Source of the DNA: JAAYTL01 sp031460505
GTDB lineage: Bacteria > Bacillota > Clostridia > Tissierellales > Tissierellaceae
NCBI GenBank assembly: GCA_031460505.1
Contig: JAVKTT010000001.1
Span: forward strand, 496,001 to 560,000
DNA: 64,000 bases
Reading direction: 5' to 3'
Shown: positions 24,743 through 33,715 of the stretch, in pieces
Numbering within the stretch: the stretch's first letter is position 1
Layout: the number at the start of each line of letters is the position of its first letter
Program-made: the position numbers and the translations under genes
The notes under the pieces: generated by a model
What the model was told of the DNA's origin: nothing
Databases searched by the model: none
Seen by the model: only the letters and a program-made list of their open reading frames with translations

Positions 24743-25879
24743 CTATTCAATCAATACCCCTTCTTCAGACACTACATATATCTTATTATCATCAACTGAG
24801 CCTATCTTCTCACCTGCTTTAATAACTACATCTTCAGTTACTACAGCATTGTTTACCTCTGCACCATCTTCTATTATACAACCTGAGTGTATTACCGAGT
24901 TATTTACCTTTGAGTTCTTTCCTACTGTAATATCATTGAATAATATACTATTATTGACTTCACCCATAATGTGACAACCCTCATTTACTAAGGAGTTGTT
25001 TATAACAGAGCCTCTAGCCGTATAATGTGGAGGTAAGTTTCTATTTCTTGTATAAATCCTCCAATTTCTTTCATAGAGATTTAGTTTGTTCTCCACATCT
25101 AATAAATCCATATTAGCTTCCCAATAGCTTCTTACAGTACCTACATCTTTCCAATAACCCTTAAAGTTCCATGCATACATTGATTTACCATGACTTAGCA
25201 TCTTTGGTAGTACATTCTTACCAAAATCATGGTCTGAAGATTCATCCTTACCGTCTAATACTAAATAATTCTTAAGCTCAGACCAACTAAACATATATAT
25301 GCCCATAGATGCCATATTATTCTTAGGAACTGGTGGTTTTTCATCAAACTCTACTATTCTATTGTTTTCATCTATGTTTACAATTCCAAATCTTGATGCT
25401 TCTTCCCAACTTACCTCTATAACAGCAATTGTTACATCTGCATCTTTCTCTTTATGATAAGCCAATAGTTCACTATAATCCATTTTATAGATATGATCTC
25501 CTGATAACACAAGGACATATTCCGGATCTATTTCATCAATATAATCAATGTTTTCATAAATTGCATTTGCTGTACCTGTGTACCATCTTCCACCATCTTC
25601 TGAAGTAAATGGAGGTAATATTCTTAGCCCACCTGAATTTCTATCAAAGTCCCAGGAAGATCCTATTCCAATATGAGTATTTAATAAATAGGGTTTATAT
25701 TGAGTCAATATACCAATGTCTGATATACCAGAATTTGTGGCATTGCTAAGTGCAAAATCTATAATTCGGTACTTCCCTCCAAAGGGTACTGCAGGTTTCG
25801 CAATGTTTTTCGTAAGTGTCTTAAGCCTTGAACCTTGTCCACCAGCTAATAGCATGGCTACTACTTTGTTTTCAATCAT
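24743..25879 (-). CDS. glgC: Glucose-1-phosphate adenylyltransferase catalytic subunit
   Basis: GlgC makes ADP-glucose from ATP and glucose-1-phosphate, the committed step of glycogen synthesis. The 378-residue protein has the intact nucleotidyltransferase loop LLAGGQGSRLKTLTKNIAKPAVPFGGKYRIIDF, VLSGDHIYKMDY, and IVEFDEKP, then a C-terminal beta-helix with hexapeptide repeats. Its position between glgB and glgD confirms the operon. Confidence 0.97.
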   Translation of the reverse strand: MIENKVVAMLLAGGQGSRLKTLTKNIAKPAVPFGGKYRIIDFALSNATNSGISDIGILTQYKPYLLNTHIGIGSSWDFDRNSGGLRILPPFTSEDGGRWYTGTANAIYENIDYIDEIDPEYVLVLSGDHIYKMDYSELLAYHKEKDADVTIAVIEVSWEEASRFGIVNIDENNRIVEFDEKPPVPKNNMASMGIYMFSWSELKNYLVLDGKDESSDHDFGKNVLPKMLSHGKSMYAWNFKGYWKDVGTVRSYWEANMDLLDVENKLNLYERNWRIYTRNRNLPPHYTARGSVINNSLVNEGCHIMGEVNNSILFNDITVGKNSKVNNSVIHSGCIIEDGAEVNNAVVTEDVVIKAGEKIGSVDDNKIYVVSEEGVLIE

Positions 25880-25897
25880 AAATTTCTCCCTCCCTTT

Positions 25898-27778
25898 TTA
25901 TTCCTTAAACTTTAGATATAAACCACCCAACGGCGGCAAATCTACCTTTATTTGATAGTCACGGCCATGGATCGATTCTTTAAAGGACTTGTATGATTTA
26001 ACTCTAGATGTATTGCCTCCAAACCTTTTATGATCACTGTTTATTATAGTTTTATATACCCCAAATTTGTCTACTCCTAAAGGATAATTTTTTCTTTCTA
26101 CCGGGGTAAAATTAAAGGCAGTAATTAATTTTTCACCATTATGGTTTATTCTTTCAAATGCAACTATGCTTTCTAAATGATTTGTATGTTCTATCCATTT
26201 AAATCCATCATAGCTTGTATCTATTGAGTAAAGTGTATCTTCTTTACTATATAATTTATTTAATTCCTTAAAATACCCTTGTAGCTTAGAATGTTTTTCA
26301 TATTTCAATAGGAACCAGTCAAGTTCTTTCCATTCATCCCATTCTATAAATTGACCAAACTCTCCTCCCATAAATAATAGTTTTTTTCCTGGATGGGCAA
26401 ACATATATAAATAGAGAAGCCTTAAATTGGCAAATTTTTCATCATAGGAGCCCGGCATTTTGTTAAGTAATGATTTCTTACCATGGACTACCTCATCATG
26501 GCTTAAAGGAAGAATAAATCGCTCTGAGAAGGCATAGACCAAACTGAAGGTCAGTGCTTGTTGATTTCCTTTTCTAAAAAGAGGATCAGTCTCCATATAT
26601 TTAAGCATATCGTTCATCCAACCCATATTCCACTTATAGTCAAAACCTAACCCCTCTTCCTTTACTGGATAGCTTATCTTAGGCCAAGTTGTTGATTCTT
26701 CAGCAATTACCATGACATCAGGAAAATATTCTTCAATAGTTGTATTTAATTTCTTTATAAATTCTACTGCCTCTAAATTCTCTCTTCCACCGTATTTATT
26801 TTTTATATCCTTACCAGTGAAGTCATAATATAACATATATGCAACTGCATCCACTCTAATACCATCTATATGATAATTTTCAAGCCAATACATTGCGCTA
26901 GATATTAAAAAAGATGTAACTTCTGGTTTTGTAAAATCAAAATTTAATGTACCCCATTGTTCATTTTCTGCCTTTTCTTGATCCATTGATTCAAAACAAT
27001 GTGTTCCATCAAAACGAGCTAGTCCAAAATCATCTTTACAAAAGTGTAAAGGGACCCAATCTAAAATAACACCTATACCTTTTTTGTGGCATTGATCAAC
27101 AAAGTACATAAAATCCTTAGGAGTTCCAAACCTGGATGTAGGTGCAAAATATCCTGTAGTTTGATATCCCCATGACCCGTCATATGGATGTTCAGTTATT
27201 GGCATTAATTCTATGTGGGTAAATCCCATTTCCTTAACGTATTTTACAAGTTCATCGCCTAATTCCCTATATGAGTATTGAACATTGTTTTCTTTTTTTC
27301 TCCAAGACATTAGATTTACTTCATATATGGATATTGGTTTATCATAAGATTTCTTTCTACTCATCATCCATGCTTTATCATTCCACTCATATCCCCTAAT
27401 ATCGTAGAATTTTGAAGCTGTACTTGGTCTTGTTTCTGCATGGAATGCATAAGGGTCTGCTTTTGTTATAACCTCTCCTGTTTGAGATATTATCCTATAT
27501 TTATAGCAATGGTACTCTTCTATATCATCTATACAGATATTCCATAAGCCTGAATTGCCTATTGGCTTCATAGGCAGGCTTGTCTCATTCCAATTATTAA
27601 AATCTCCTATTAAATAGACCTCCTTAGCCCTTGGAGCCCATACAACAAATCTCACATACATTGTAGAGCCGATAACTACTGGATGTGCACCTAAGAATTC
27701 ATAAGATCTAAAGTATGTACCTTCATGATATAGATATGCATCCATTTCACCATATTCAATATAAACATAGTTTGTCAT
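25898..27778 (-). CDS. glgB: 1,4-alpha-glucan branching enzyme
   Basis: The 626-residue GH13 enzyme adds alpha-1,6 branches. It has a CBM48 domain (VVWAPRAKEVYLIGDFNNWNE), the catalytic barrel with GVILDWVPLHF, DGIRVDAVAYMLYYD (nucleophile), VMVIAEESTTWP (acid/base) and LSHDEVVHGKKSL, and a C-terminal all-beta domain. It is the first gene of the glycogen operon. A TATAAT at about 27812-27817 on the minus strand is a likely -10; I see no strong -35. Confidence 0.96.
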   Translation of the reverse strand: MTNYVYIEYGEMDAYLYHEGTYFRSYEFLGAHPVVIGSTMYVRFVVWAPRAKEVYLIGDFNNWNETSLPMKPIGNSGLWNICIDDIEEYHCYKYRIISQTGEVITKADPYAFHAETRPSTASKFYDIRGYEWNDKAWMMSRKKSYDKPISIYEVNLMSWRKKENNVQYSYRELGDELVKYVKEMGFTHIELMPITEHPYDGSWGYQTTGYFAPTSRFGTPKDFMYFVDQCHKKGIGVILDWVPLHFCKDDFGLARFDGTHCFESMDQEKAENEQWGTLNFDFTKPEVTSFLISSAMYWLENYHIDGIRVDAVAYMLYYDFTGKDIKNKYGGRENLEAVEFIKKLNTTIEEYFPDVMVIAEESTTWPKISYPVKEEGLGFDYKWNMGWMNDMLKYMETDPLFRKGNQQALTFSLVYAFSERFILPLSHDEVVHGKKSLLNKMPGSYDEKFANLRLLYLYMFAHPGKKLLFMGGEFGQFIEWDEWKELDWFLLKYEKHSKLQGYFKELNKLYSKEDTLYSIDTSYDGFKWIEHTNHLESIVAFERINHNGEKLITAFNFTPVERKNYPLGVDKFGVYKTIINSDHKRFGGNTSRVKSYKSFKESIHGRDYQIKVDLPPLGGLYLKFKE

Positions 27779-27889
27779 GGCATTATCCCCCTTTTATCCC
27801 ATTGTTATATTTAATTATACTATAAAATTGGTAATAATATGAATATTTGATGACTTTTTTACTTTAATTTAATAAACCGTTGTATAAAA

Positions 27890-27933
27890 TTATAGGTATA
27901 GGACTAGTAAAATACTATGCCCTATACCTATAA
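27890..27933 (-). terminator. Intrinsic terminator of herA
   Basis: TTATAGGTATAGG (27890-27902) is perfectly complementary to 27921-27933, a 13-bp stem with an 18-base loop. The 5' arm on the minus strand overlaps the last herA codons and the stem is followed by a TTTT run. It separates herA from the glycogen operon. Confidence 0.75.
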
Positions 27934-29750
27934 CCAAATATAGTTTCTTCTTTTTTTATATGATTTTTTTCAACCATTTGCTTTAATTTTTCTTCAAGCT
28001 TATTTACAGTATATGTTATATTTGTTTCTTGTTCTATTTCTAAAGCTACTTGTGCTAATTCTATATCATTGATTGGTAGTTTTGACATTATAATATTTAG
28101 AAACTTCTCATCATCTTCTTGAGATCTATTCTTTAACTCATCAAAAGGATTTAATGTGTGAGGGCTTGTAGTTAGAGCTGCTCTTACACGGGCAAATATA
28201 GTTCTACCCATATTTGCAGATGATATAAATACATCTCCAGTTCTTAAGTACGGTAGTCTTCTGCATTCTTCCACTGTCAAATCCGTTTCTTCTTGTATAG
28301 TACTAATATCAGATGCTCTTACGGTTCTGAATATCAGTTTTGTATTGAGTTGAGCTGTGATAGTTTCATCTAATAATGTAGGTCTTTGGGTAGCTAATAT
28401 TAAAAATACCCCGTACTTTCTTCCTTCTTGAGATATCTCCTTAAGTATAGATTTAGAAGGAGAATCATATCCCTTTGGAGCAAAATTGTGAGCTTCATCT
28501 GTTACTATAAGGAATGGTGGAAAATAGTCTGCACTTGTCTTCTTATATAATGCATCTTTATAATCTCTTCTTTTATGATAAAGATTGCTTAGCAAATAAG
28601 TAGAAAACACTTGTAGTATCCTGGTGTTTCCTTGGATAACTATTAATTTACCATTTGAAAGCCCATCTTCTATTTCTTTAATATCCTTTGAAAATACTCC
28701 ATCATTTCCTAATCTCTTTAATCTCCATATAATACCTCTCACTGAATTATAGGGACAGGTTTTATCATAGGATAAAAACAGTTCTTTACGCTGAATCCAA
28801 GCCTTTCTTTCATCATTGTCACTTGAATTATTGATACGACTTTCTATTCTATCTAAAGAGCCTTCTTCCTGTGCTTCAGTAAGCATTTGCATTCTATTAG
28901 AGAAGCTATAATAGGAATCCCTTGGCTTAAATAATATATCTACTACATTGTTCATGGAGTCTGTTAGATTACTTGCTGCATGAAGTAGATTCTTTAAATC
29001 TTGGGCAGATAAATCTTCAAACTTAACACCAACATGTGTACCTACTTGTAGGCATTTAAATCTGTTTTCAAAATCTATACTTTTATCTTCAATATACTCC
29101 GCTATTTCACCAAAATCCATTTCATAATGGGGATCTAGTACTATAGTAGGTATGTTTTTTATCATAAGCTCTTCTAGTACAACTCTAAGACCAAAGGATT
29201 TTCCAGATCCTGAGCCACCAAATACCCCTATGTGAGGATAATGATGCATGGACTTTAAATCCAATATATAAGGAATATCATTTTGAGGTTTAAGATTTCC
29301 TTCATCAAAGGTATACAATAAATCTTTATATTCATTATCCATATCTTTAGCTAGATCGTCAGTATTTTTAATAATCCCTAGAACTAAACCATCGTCAATC
29401 TTACTCTTTATCATTATATCCTTTACTTCAGCGAATTCTGGTATCCTTACATCTGAACCTGTTTGAATAGGATATAGGGCTTCATTAAGTAGTCTGATTT
29501 TAGCTATATATATGGTGTCCTCATCAATGTTATAGCCTAATGCTCTAAGGGATTCTAGTACTGAGTTATCTACAAAATCACCATAGATATTAAGGGGAAT
29601 ATACCTATTGTATGTATTAGCTTCTACTACCTCTCCAAGTAGATTGTTTTGATAAGGGTCTTCTATTATTAAAAATTCATTGATTCTAAAGTTTCTTTCC
29701 TTGGAACCTACATATACTTCCTGTTGAGTTGTGATGCCTACAACCTTCAT
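27915..29750 (-). CDS. herA: HerA-like DUF87 ATPase/helicase
   Basis: The 611-residue protein has an N-terminal HAS-barrel-like domain (about 1-120), a Walker A motif in IGVFGGSGSGKSFGLRVVLEE, and Walker B with LIVTDEAHNFAPKG, then ILATQRPTLLD and an arginine-rich C-terminal part. This is the FtsK/HerA translocase superfamily. HerA works with the NurA nuclease in DNA end resection in archaea, and a NurA-domain gene lies directly upstream. The start is the ATG at 29748-29750, with GAGGTGA before it. The longer open frame upstream only reads through repeat DNA. A short C-terminal helical domain ends the protein. Confidence 0.87.
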   Translation of the reverse strand: MKVVGITTQQEVYVGSKERNFRINEFLIIEDPYQNNLLGEVVEANTYNRYIPLNIYGDFVDNSVLESLRALGYNIDEDTIYIAKIRLLNEALYPIQTGSDVRIPEFAEVKDIMIKSKIDDGLVLGIIKNTDDLAKDMDNEYKDLLYTFDEGNLKPQNDIPYILDLKSMHHYPHIGVFGGSGSGKSFGLRVVLEELMIKNIPTIVLDPHYEMDFGEIAEYIEDKSIDFENRFKCLQVGTHVGVKFEDLSAQDLKNLLHAASNLTDSMNNVVDILFKPRDSYYSFSNRMQMLTEAQEEGSLDRIESRINNSSDNDERKAWIQRKELFLSYDKTCPYNSVRGIIWRLKRLGNDGVFSKDIKEIEDGLSNGKLIVIQGNTRILQVFSTYLLSNLYHKRRDYKDALYKKTSADYFPPFLIVTDEAHNFAPKGYDSPSKSILKEISQEGRKYGVFLILATQRPTLLDETITAQLNTKLIFRTVRASDISTIQEETDLTVEECRRLPYLRTGDVFISSANMGRTIFARVRAALTTSPHTLNPFDELKNRSQEDDEKFLNIIMSKLPINDIELAQVALEIEQETNITYTVNKLEEKLKQMVEKNHIKKEETIFGYRYRA

Positions 29751-29792
29751 AATATTCACCTCATTTTCATTTATGCTAACTCCTTTTATCCG

Positions 29793-29819
29793 AAGACAGG
29801 GGGACGTTTCACTTGTCTT
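29793..29819. repeat. 27-bp mobile repeat AAGACA...TGTCTT, copy a
   Basis: A complete copy with palindromic ends AAGACA/TGTCTT and core GGGGGACGTTTCA, between nurA and herA. It is identical to the copy at 29833-29859 and to the full copy at 15865-15891. Confidence 0.85.
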
Positions 29820-29832
29820 GTTTTTTAATGGT

Positions 29833-29859
29833 AAGACAGGGGGACGTTTCACTTGTCTT
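29833..29859. repeat. 27-bp mobile repeat AAGACA...TGTCTT, copy b
   Basis: A second direct copy, 13 bases after copy a. Both copies are followed by GTTTT. Confidence 0.85.
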
Positions 29860-29875
29860 GTTTTGACTGTTGAAC

Positions 29876-29902
29876 AAGACAGATGAAACGTCCCCCTGTC
29901 TT
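29876..29902. repeat. 27-bp mobile repeat, inverted copy c
   Basis: The same repeat in opposite orientation with one changed base (AGATGAAACG instead of AAGTGAAACG), ending 2 bases before the nurA stop codon. Copies b and c can pair into a long hairpin after nurA. Confidence 0.85.
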
Positions 29903-29903
29903 G

Positions 29904-30890
29904 TTAATTCCTTTTGTCACGTTCTGATACGAAGAATCTTTCATATAGTCCTCTATCCATATATTGTTCCATCATACTTCTCATTAGATCGTCTGAAATA
30001 AGGACTTCCTTGTCCACTATGTCAAGCCATAGTGGTACCCCTCTACTATTTTCAGGAGTCAATGTAAACAATAATCTTGCCATTTCTTCAATATGTTCTC
30101 TTTGACTGTCTATAATGTCCATACCAATTACTGATGGTGCTAGGGATGATCTTAAAAATACTGAAGCATAGCCCTTTGGTTCTTTTTTATTAGCTTCTTC
30201 ATTTATCAAAATCATCTCACCATAATCAAGATGTCCAAATAATACCTCTCTATCATAGAAAGTATCTTTGATACTCTTATCTACTTCTTTTATTTTATCT
30301 CCTATAATAGATGTCTTAATATCCTTAATAACACCAACTAAAATAACTCCTTCTTGTTCACATAGATTTCTTAATTCCATCCATCTATCATGGGCATTGA
30401 TATTATATCTAATAAGACCACCATCCATGAGTATTGCATAAGGTTTATGTCTTATGACACTTTCAATGGCTGCATCTACTTCTAATGTTGATAGTTTTAT
30501 ATTCCTATTATTATCAATGATTTCATCCCCATCTTCAAAAATGCTTTCACCTTGCTCTGGATTTAATGGGCTGTATATATCAGCTAATACTACAGAATCG
30601 TCTTTATGAGTAGTAGACTTAGCAAGCGCTTGGTAAATTTCTACAAAATGAGGATAAGCTCCTCCAAGTTTATTGACCGAACCATCTACCCCAACTATCC
30701 CACCCTGAGATTGGTATTTAGACAATTGAGCATTGTCTAGCTTGGACATCTTTTTAATCTCACCTACGTGTGTGTTTATAAAAACCCTAAACTCATCTCT
30801 ACTCAGCTTAAGAATATTATCATACTTTTCTGTAAGGATAGAATTTAAGTCTAATACCTTGTCTTTTAATATACTATTTAAATTTTGCAT
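29904..30890 (-). CDS. nurA: NurA-domain nuclease
   Basis: The 328-residue protein shows the NurA signatures: IVGVDGSVNKLGGAYPHFVEIYQ with the metal-binding D69, a middle acidic motif ILMDGGLIRY, and the C-terminal RGVPLWLDIVDKEV. NurA is a 5'-3' DNA nuclease of RNase H-like fold that teams with HerA. It lies upstream of herA, separated only by repeat copies, so the pair is probably cotranscribed with rsmI. The biological role of the bacterial pair (repair or defence) is not settled. Confidence 0.85.
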   Translation of the reverse strand: MQNLNSILKDKVLDLNSILTEKYDNILKLSRDEFRVFINTHVGEIKKMSKLDNAQLSKYQSQGGIVGVDGSVNKLGGAYPHFVEIYQALAKSTTHKDDSVVLADIYSPLNPEQGESIFEDGDEIIDNNRNIKLSTLEVDAAIESVIRHKPYAILMDGGLIRYNINAHDRWMELRNLCEQEGVILVGVIKDIKTSIIGDKIKEVDKSIKDTFYDREVLFGHLDYGEMILINEEANKKEPKGYASVFLRSSLAPSVIGMDIIDSQREHIEEMARLLFTLTPENSRGVPLWLDIVDKEVLISDDLMRSMMEQYMDRGLYERFFVSERDKRN

Positions 30891-30904
30891 TAAATCACCT
30901 TTGC

Positions 30905-31732
30905 TTAGTCTAAATCTAGGCTTTTTTGATAAACTAGATTTTTTGGTAGATTAAATTCTTCAACTACCTTTTTTACACTTACCTTTTTGCTAAATCCTGC
31001 GTCTATATATCTTAATAATTCTTTTTCTATGTCTATATCTTCTTCTACATTCTCAATTGTATTTCCTTCTATTACTAGAACAAACTCACCTCTAATTTTT
31101 CCTGTGGAAAATTTCTCAATTCCATCCTCAATAGTTCCTCTAAAGACTTCCTCATATATTTTAGTTAGTTCTCTTACGATTGCAATCTTTCTATTACCTA
31201 ATATTTCTAACATATTTTCTAATGTATCTAATAATCTATGTGGTGACTCATAGATTATCAATGTTCTCTTTTCATCTTTTAAGACCTTCAATTCATCTAT
31301 TCGTTCTTTTTTTCTATATGATAAAAATCCTTCAAATACGAATCTTCTTGTATTTAGTCCTGATACTACTAATGCAGCAATGCTAGCTGTAGGTCCAGGT
31401 AATACTATTACTTGAATATCTTCTTCTATAGCAAGACCTATTAAATCTTCACCAGGGTCTGAGATACCCGGCATACCTGCATCTGATACTAGTGCAATAT
31501 TAACACCTGTATTAAGTTTCTCAATTAACTCTATACCCTTTTCTTTTATATTATGCTCATGATAGCTAGTTAAAGGTTTCTTTATCTCATAATGATTTAG
31601 TAGCTTTATAGTATGTCTTGTATCCTCTGCAGCTATTAAGTCAACTTCCTTTAAGACTTTTAAGGTTCTAAGGGTAATATCCTCAAGATTTCCTATAGGA
31701 GTTGGACAAATATATAATTTCCCTTTTTCCAA
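30905..31732 (-). CDS. rsmI: 16S rRNA (cytidine(1402)-2'-O)-methyltransferase
   Basis: RsmI methylates the ribose of C1402 in 16S rRNA. The 275-residue tetrapyrrole-methylase-fold protein has LYICPTPIGNLEDITLRTL, LIAAEDTRHT, ALVSDAGMPGISDPG and VLPGPTASIAALVVSGL, all hallmark motifs. Its start abuts the trmN6 stop, so the two are translationally coupled. A NurA gene follows 14 bases later. Confidence 0.96.
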   Translation of the reverse strand: MEKGKLYICPTPIGNLEDITLRTLKVLKEVDLIAAEDTRHTIKLLNHYEIKKPLTSYHEHNIKEKGIELIEKLNTGVNIALVSDAGMPGISDPGEDLIGLAIEEDIQVIVLPGPTASIAALVVSGLNTRRFVFEGFLSYRKKERIDELKVLKDEKRTLIIYESPHRLLDTLENMLEILGNRKIAIVRELTKIYEEVFRGTIEDGIEKFSTGKIRGEFVLVIEGNTIENVEEDIDIEKELLRYIDAGFSKKVSVKKVVEEFNLPKNLVYQKSLDLD

Positions 31733-32467
31733 TTATTTCACCCTATCTATTCCGTAAATTTTGTAAATTTCATCATAATAACTTCCATCTTCATTATATA
31801 CTATTAATGGGTCGTAAAATTTTAAATCTGCTTTCCCATCTTTGACACCTTCAATAAGTATCAAGTTTGGTTTTTTGTTTATCTTTGGTTGAACAAATCT
31901 TATGTATTTTGGTTCTATATTATATTGTCTCATAGTATATATGATATCCACAAGTCTATCAGGTCTATGTACTAAATAAATTTTCCCTAAGGGCTTCAAT
32001 AAATACTTGGAAATAGAGATTATGTCTTCAAAATTGCATGCAATTTCATGTCTAGATAGCGCAAAGTTTTCTTCAGGATTTATAATAGCACTACCAGATC
32101 TCATATATGGTGGATTGGAAATAATAATATCAATACTTGACTTAGAGAATTTACCAGACAGATCCTTCAGGTCCATATTTAGTATCTCTATTCTATCTTC
32201 TAGATTATTCAATTCTACACTTTTTGAAGCTAATTCCGCCACATCTTTTTGAATTTCTACACCATATATTTTTTTCACATTCTTACTATTTGCTATCCTA
32301 ATTGGCATAATACCTGTGCCAGTCCCTAAATCAATAACAAGTCCTTTAGGTTTTGCAAAATCAGATAAAAGAATTGCGTCTATTCCATATGAAAACTTCT
32401 CTTTGTTTTGTAATATTTTATATTCAGTACCTGGTACGGTATCTAATCTTATATCATTTTTAAGCAT
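31733..32467 (-). CDS. trmN6: tRNA1(Val) (adenine-N6)-methyltransferase family protein
   Basis: The 244-residue SAM-dependent methyltransferase has motif I as VIDLGTGTGIMPIRIAN and the N6-adenine catalytic motif IISNPPYM (NPPY), as in TrmN6/YabB. I use the ATG at 32465-32467 (MLKNDIRLDTV), preceded by AAAGGATG; the longer frame begins inside repeat DNA. It occupies the Bacillus yabB position, next to rsmI. Confidence 0.9.
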   Translation of the reverse strand: MLKNDIRLDTVPGTEYKILQNKEKFSYGIDAILLSDFAKPKGLVIDLGTGTGIMPIRIANSKNVKKIYGVEIQKDVAELASKSVELNNLEDRIEILNMDLKDLSGKFSKSSIDIIISNPPYMRSGSAIINPEENFALSRHEIACNFEDIISISKYLLKPLGKIYLVHRPDRLVDIIYTMRQYNIEPKYIRFVQPKINKKPNLILIEGVKDGKADLKFYDPLIVYNEDGSYYDEIYKIYGIDRVK

Positions 32468-32490
32468 AATATCATCCTTTCCAGTGCGAC

Positions 32491-32517
32491 AAGACAAGTG
32501 AAACGTCCCCCTGTCTC
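32491..32517. repeat. 27-bp mobile repeat copy upstream of trmN6
   Basis: An inverted-orientation copy (AAGACAAGTGAAACG...CTGTCTC), one base off at its last end. It lies between the ferredoxin terminator and the trmN6 start, so it is in the 5' region of trmN6. Confidence 0.8.
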
Positions 32518-32536
32518 TTTTGTCTTTTTATAGCAA

Positions 32537-32559
32537 AAAAGACCCATTAAGGGTCTTTT
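32537..32559 (-). terminator. Intrinsic terminator after the ferredoxin gene
   Basis: AAAAGACCC and GGGTCTTTT form a 9-bp stem with loop ATTAA, with T-runs on the minus strand. Confidence 0.8.
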
Positions 32560-32578
32560 CTTTATAAGTACATGTTTT

Positions 32579-32746
32579 TTACTCTGGTTGCGGAGCATCT
32601 GTTGGACAAACATCTGCACAAGCACCACAATCTATACACTTATCAGCATCGATTACGTAGATATCTCCTTCTGATATAGCGTCTGTTGGACATTCTGGTT
32701 GACAAGCACCACATGCTATACATTCATCATTAATATGATATGCCAT
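32579..32746 (-). CDS. 2[4Fe-4S] ferredoxin
   Basis: A 55-residue protein starting MAYHINDECIACGACQPECP, with a second cluster motif CIDCGACADVCPTD. Both cysteine sets are complete (CxxCxxCxxxCP twice), so it is a clostridial-type low-potential electron carrier for PFOR and similar enzymes. It stands between ricT and trmN6, where Bacillus has yabA, and has its own terminator. Confidence 0.95.
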   Translation of the reverse strand: MAYHINDECIACGACQPECPTDAISEGDIYVIDADKCIDCGACADVCPTDAPQPE

Positions 32747-32824
32747 TTAACTGCACCCCCTTTAAGTTACTTCACGATATTATTTTAACAGATAATGAAC
32801 CAATTTAAAAGGGCTAAATATAAA

Positions 32825-33715
32825 TTATTGCAATTTATCCAGTTCTTTTACATCAACTTCTGATGTATCATTATCTACAGATTTTTGGTAGTAAGAATCT
32901 ATGTCCCCAGTCAACTGAATTTCTGTTATCTTATATTGGAATAAATCATCTGTACCATCTTTTAATCTTACTTTAACCTTTACCATTTCTAGTAATGTAT
33001 AAGTATCTATAATAGTACCCTTACCAGAAGGAGTCATGGCTATTGCACCTATTTGTGGCATTCTAGACAATATCTCTTCGTATGCATCTTGCTCATATTT
33101 CAAACAACACATAAGTCTACCACAAAGCCCAGATATCTTTGTAGGATTCAGAGATAGATTTTGTTCTTTTGCCATTTTTATACTTACAGGCTCAAATTCA
33201 CCTAAAAATTGGGCACAACAACACATCTTTCCACATGGACCCATACCACCAATCATCTTGGCTTCGTCTCTAACACCTATTTGTCTTAATTCTATTCTTG
33301 TCCTAAATATGGAAGCCAAATCTTTGACTAAATCTCTAAAGTCAACCCTTCCGTCTGCCGTAAAATAGAATATTACCTTATTGTTATCAAAAGTATATTC
33401 TACATCTATGACTTTCATATCTAAGCCATGTTCTATTACCTTAGCTTGACAAATAGACATAGCTTCTTTGGCTTTTCTCTTATTTTCTCTATGGATTTCA
33501 AAGTCTTCATCTTCTGCAATCCTAATAACAGTTTTCAAAGGAGCTACAATCTCTTCTTGTGAAACTTCCTTAGGTCCGATGACTACATGGCCAAACTCTA
33601 TGCCCCTAGCAGTTTCAACTATTACAAAATCATTAAAATTTACATCTATATCATTAGGGTCAAAGTAATATACTTTGCCTGCTTTTTTAAATCTAACACC
33701 AACTACATTAATCAT
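32825..33715 (-). CDS. ricT: PSP1-domain protein RicT (YaaT)
   Basis: RicT is part of the RicA-RicF-RicT complex that in Bacillus assists RNase Y and affects Spo0A phosphorylation. The 296-residue protein has the PSP1 domain and the cysteine set GPCGKMCCCAQFL and GLCGRLMCCLKYE, which binds Fe-S clusters in the Bacillus complex. It overlaps the holB stop by one base (TAATG). RicA and RicF are not in this window. Confidence 0.93.
   Translation of the reverse strand: MINVVGVRFKKAGKVYYFDPNDIDVNFNDFVIVETARGIEFGHVVIGPKEVSQEEIVAPLKTVIRIAEDEDFEIHRENKRKAKEAMSICQAKVIEHGLDMKVIDVEYTFDNNKVIFYFTADGRVDFRDLVKDLASIFRTRIELRQIGVRDEAKMIGGMGPCGKMCCCAQFLGEFEPVSIKMAKEQNLSLNPTKISGLCGRLMCCLKYEQDAYEEILSRMPQIGAIAMTPSGKGTIIDTYTLLEMVKVKVRLKDGTDDLFQYKITEIQLTGDIDSYYQKSVDNDTSEVDVKELDKLQ

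Noticed and set aside
29751..29852. N-terminal extension of herA by 34 residues
   Set aside because: The extra codons read through the 27-bp mobile repeats; the internal ATG has a proper ribosome site and matches where the family begins.
29793..29902. CRISPR-like array
   Set aside because: Three 27-bp copies with unequal short spacers, one inverted, are not a CRISPR pattern; other copies are dispersed singly and no cas gene is present.
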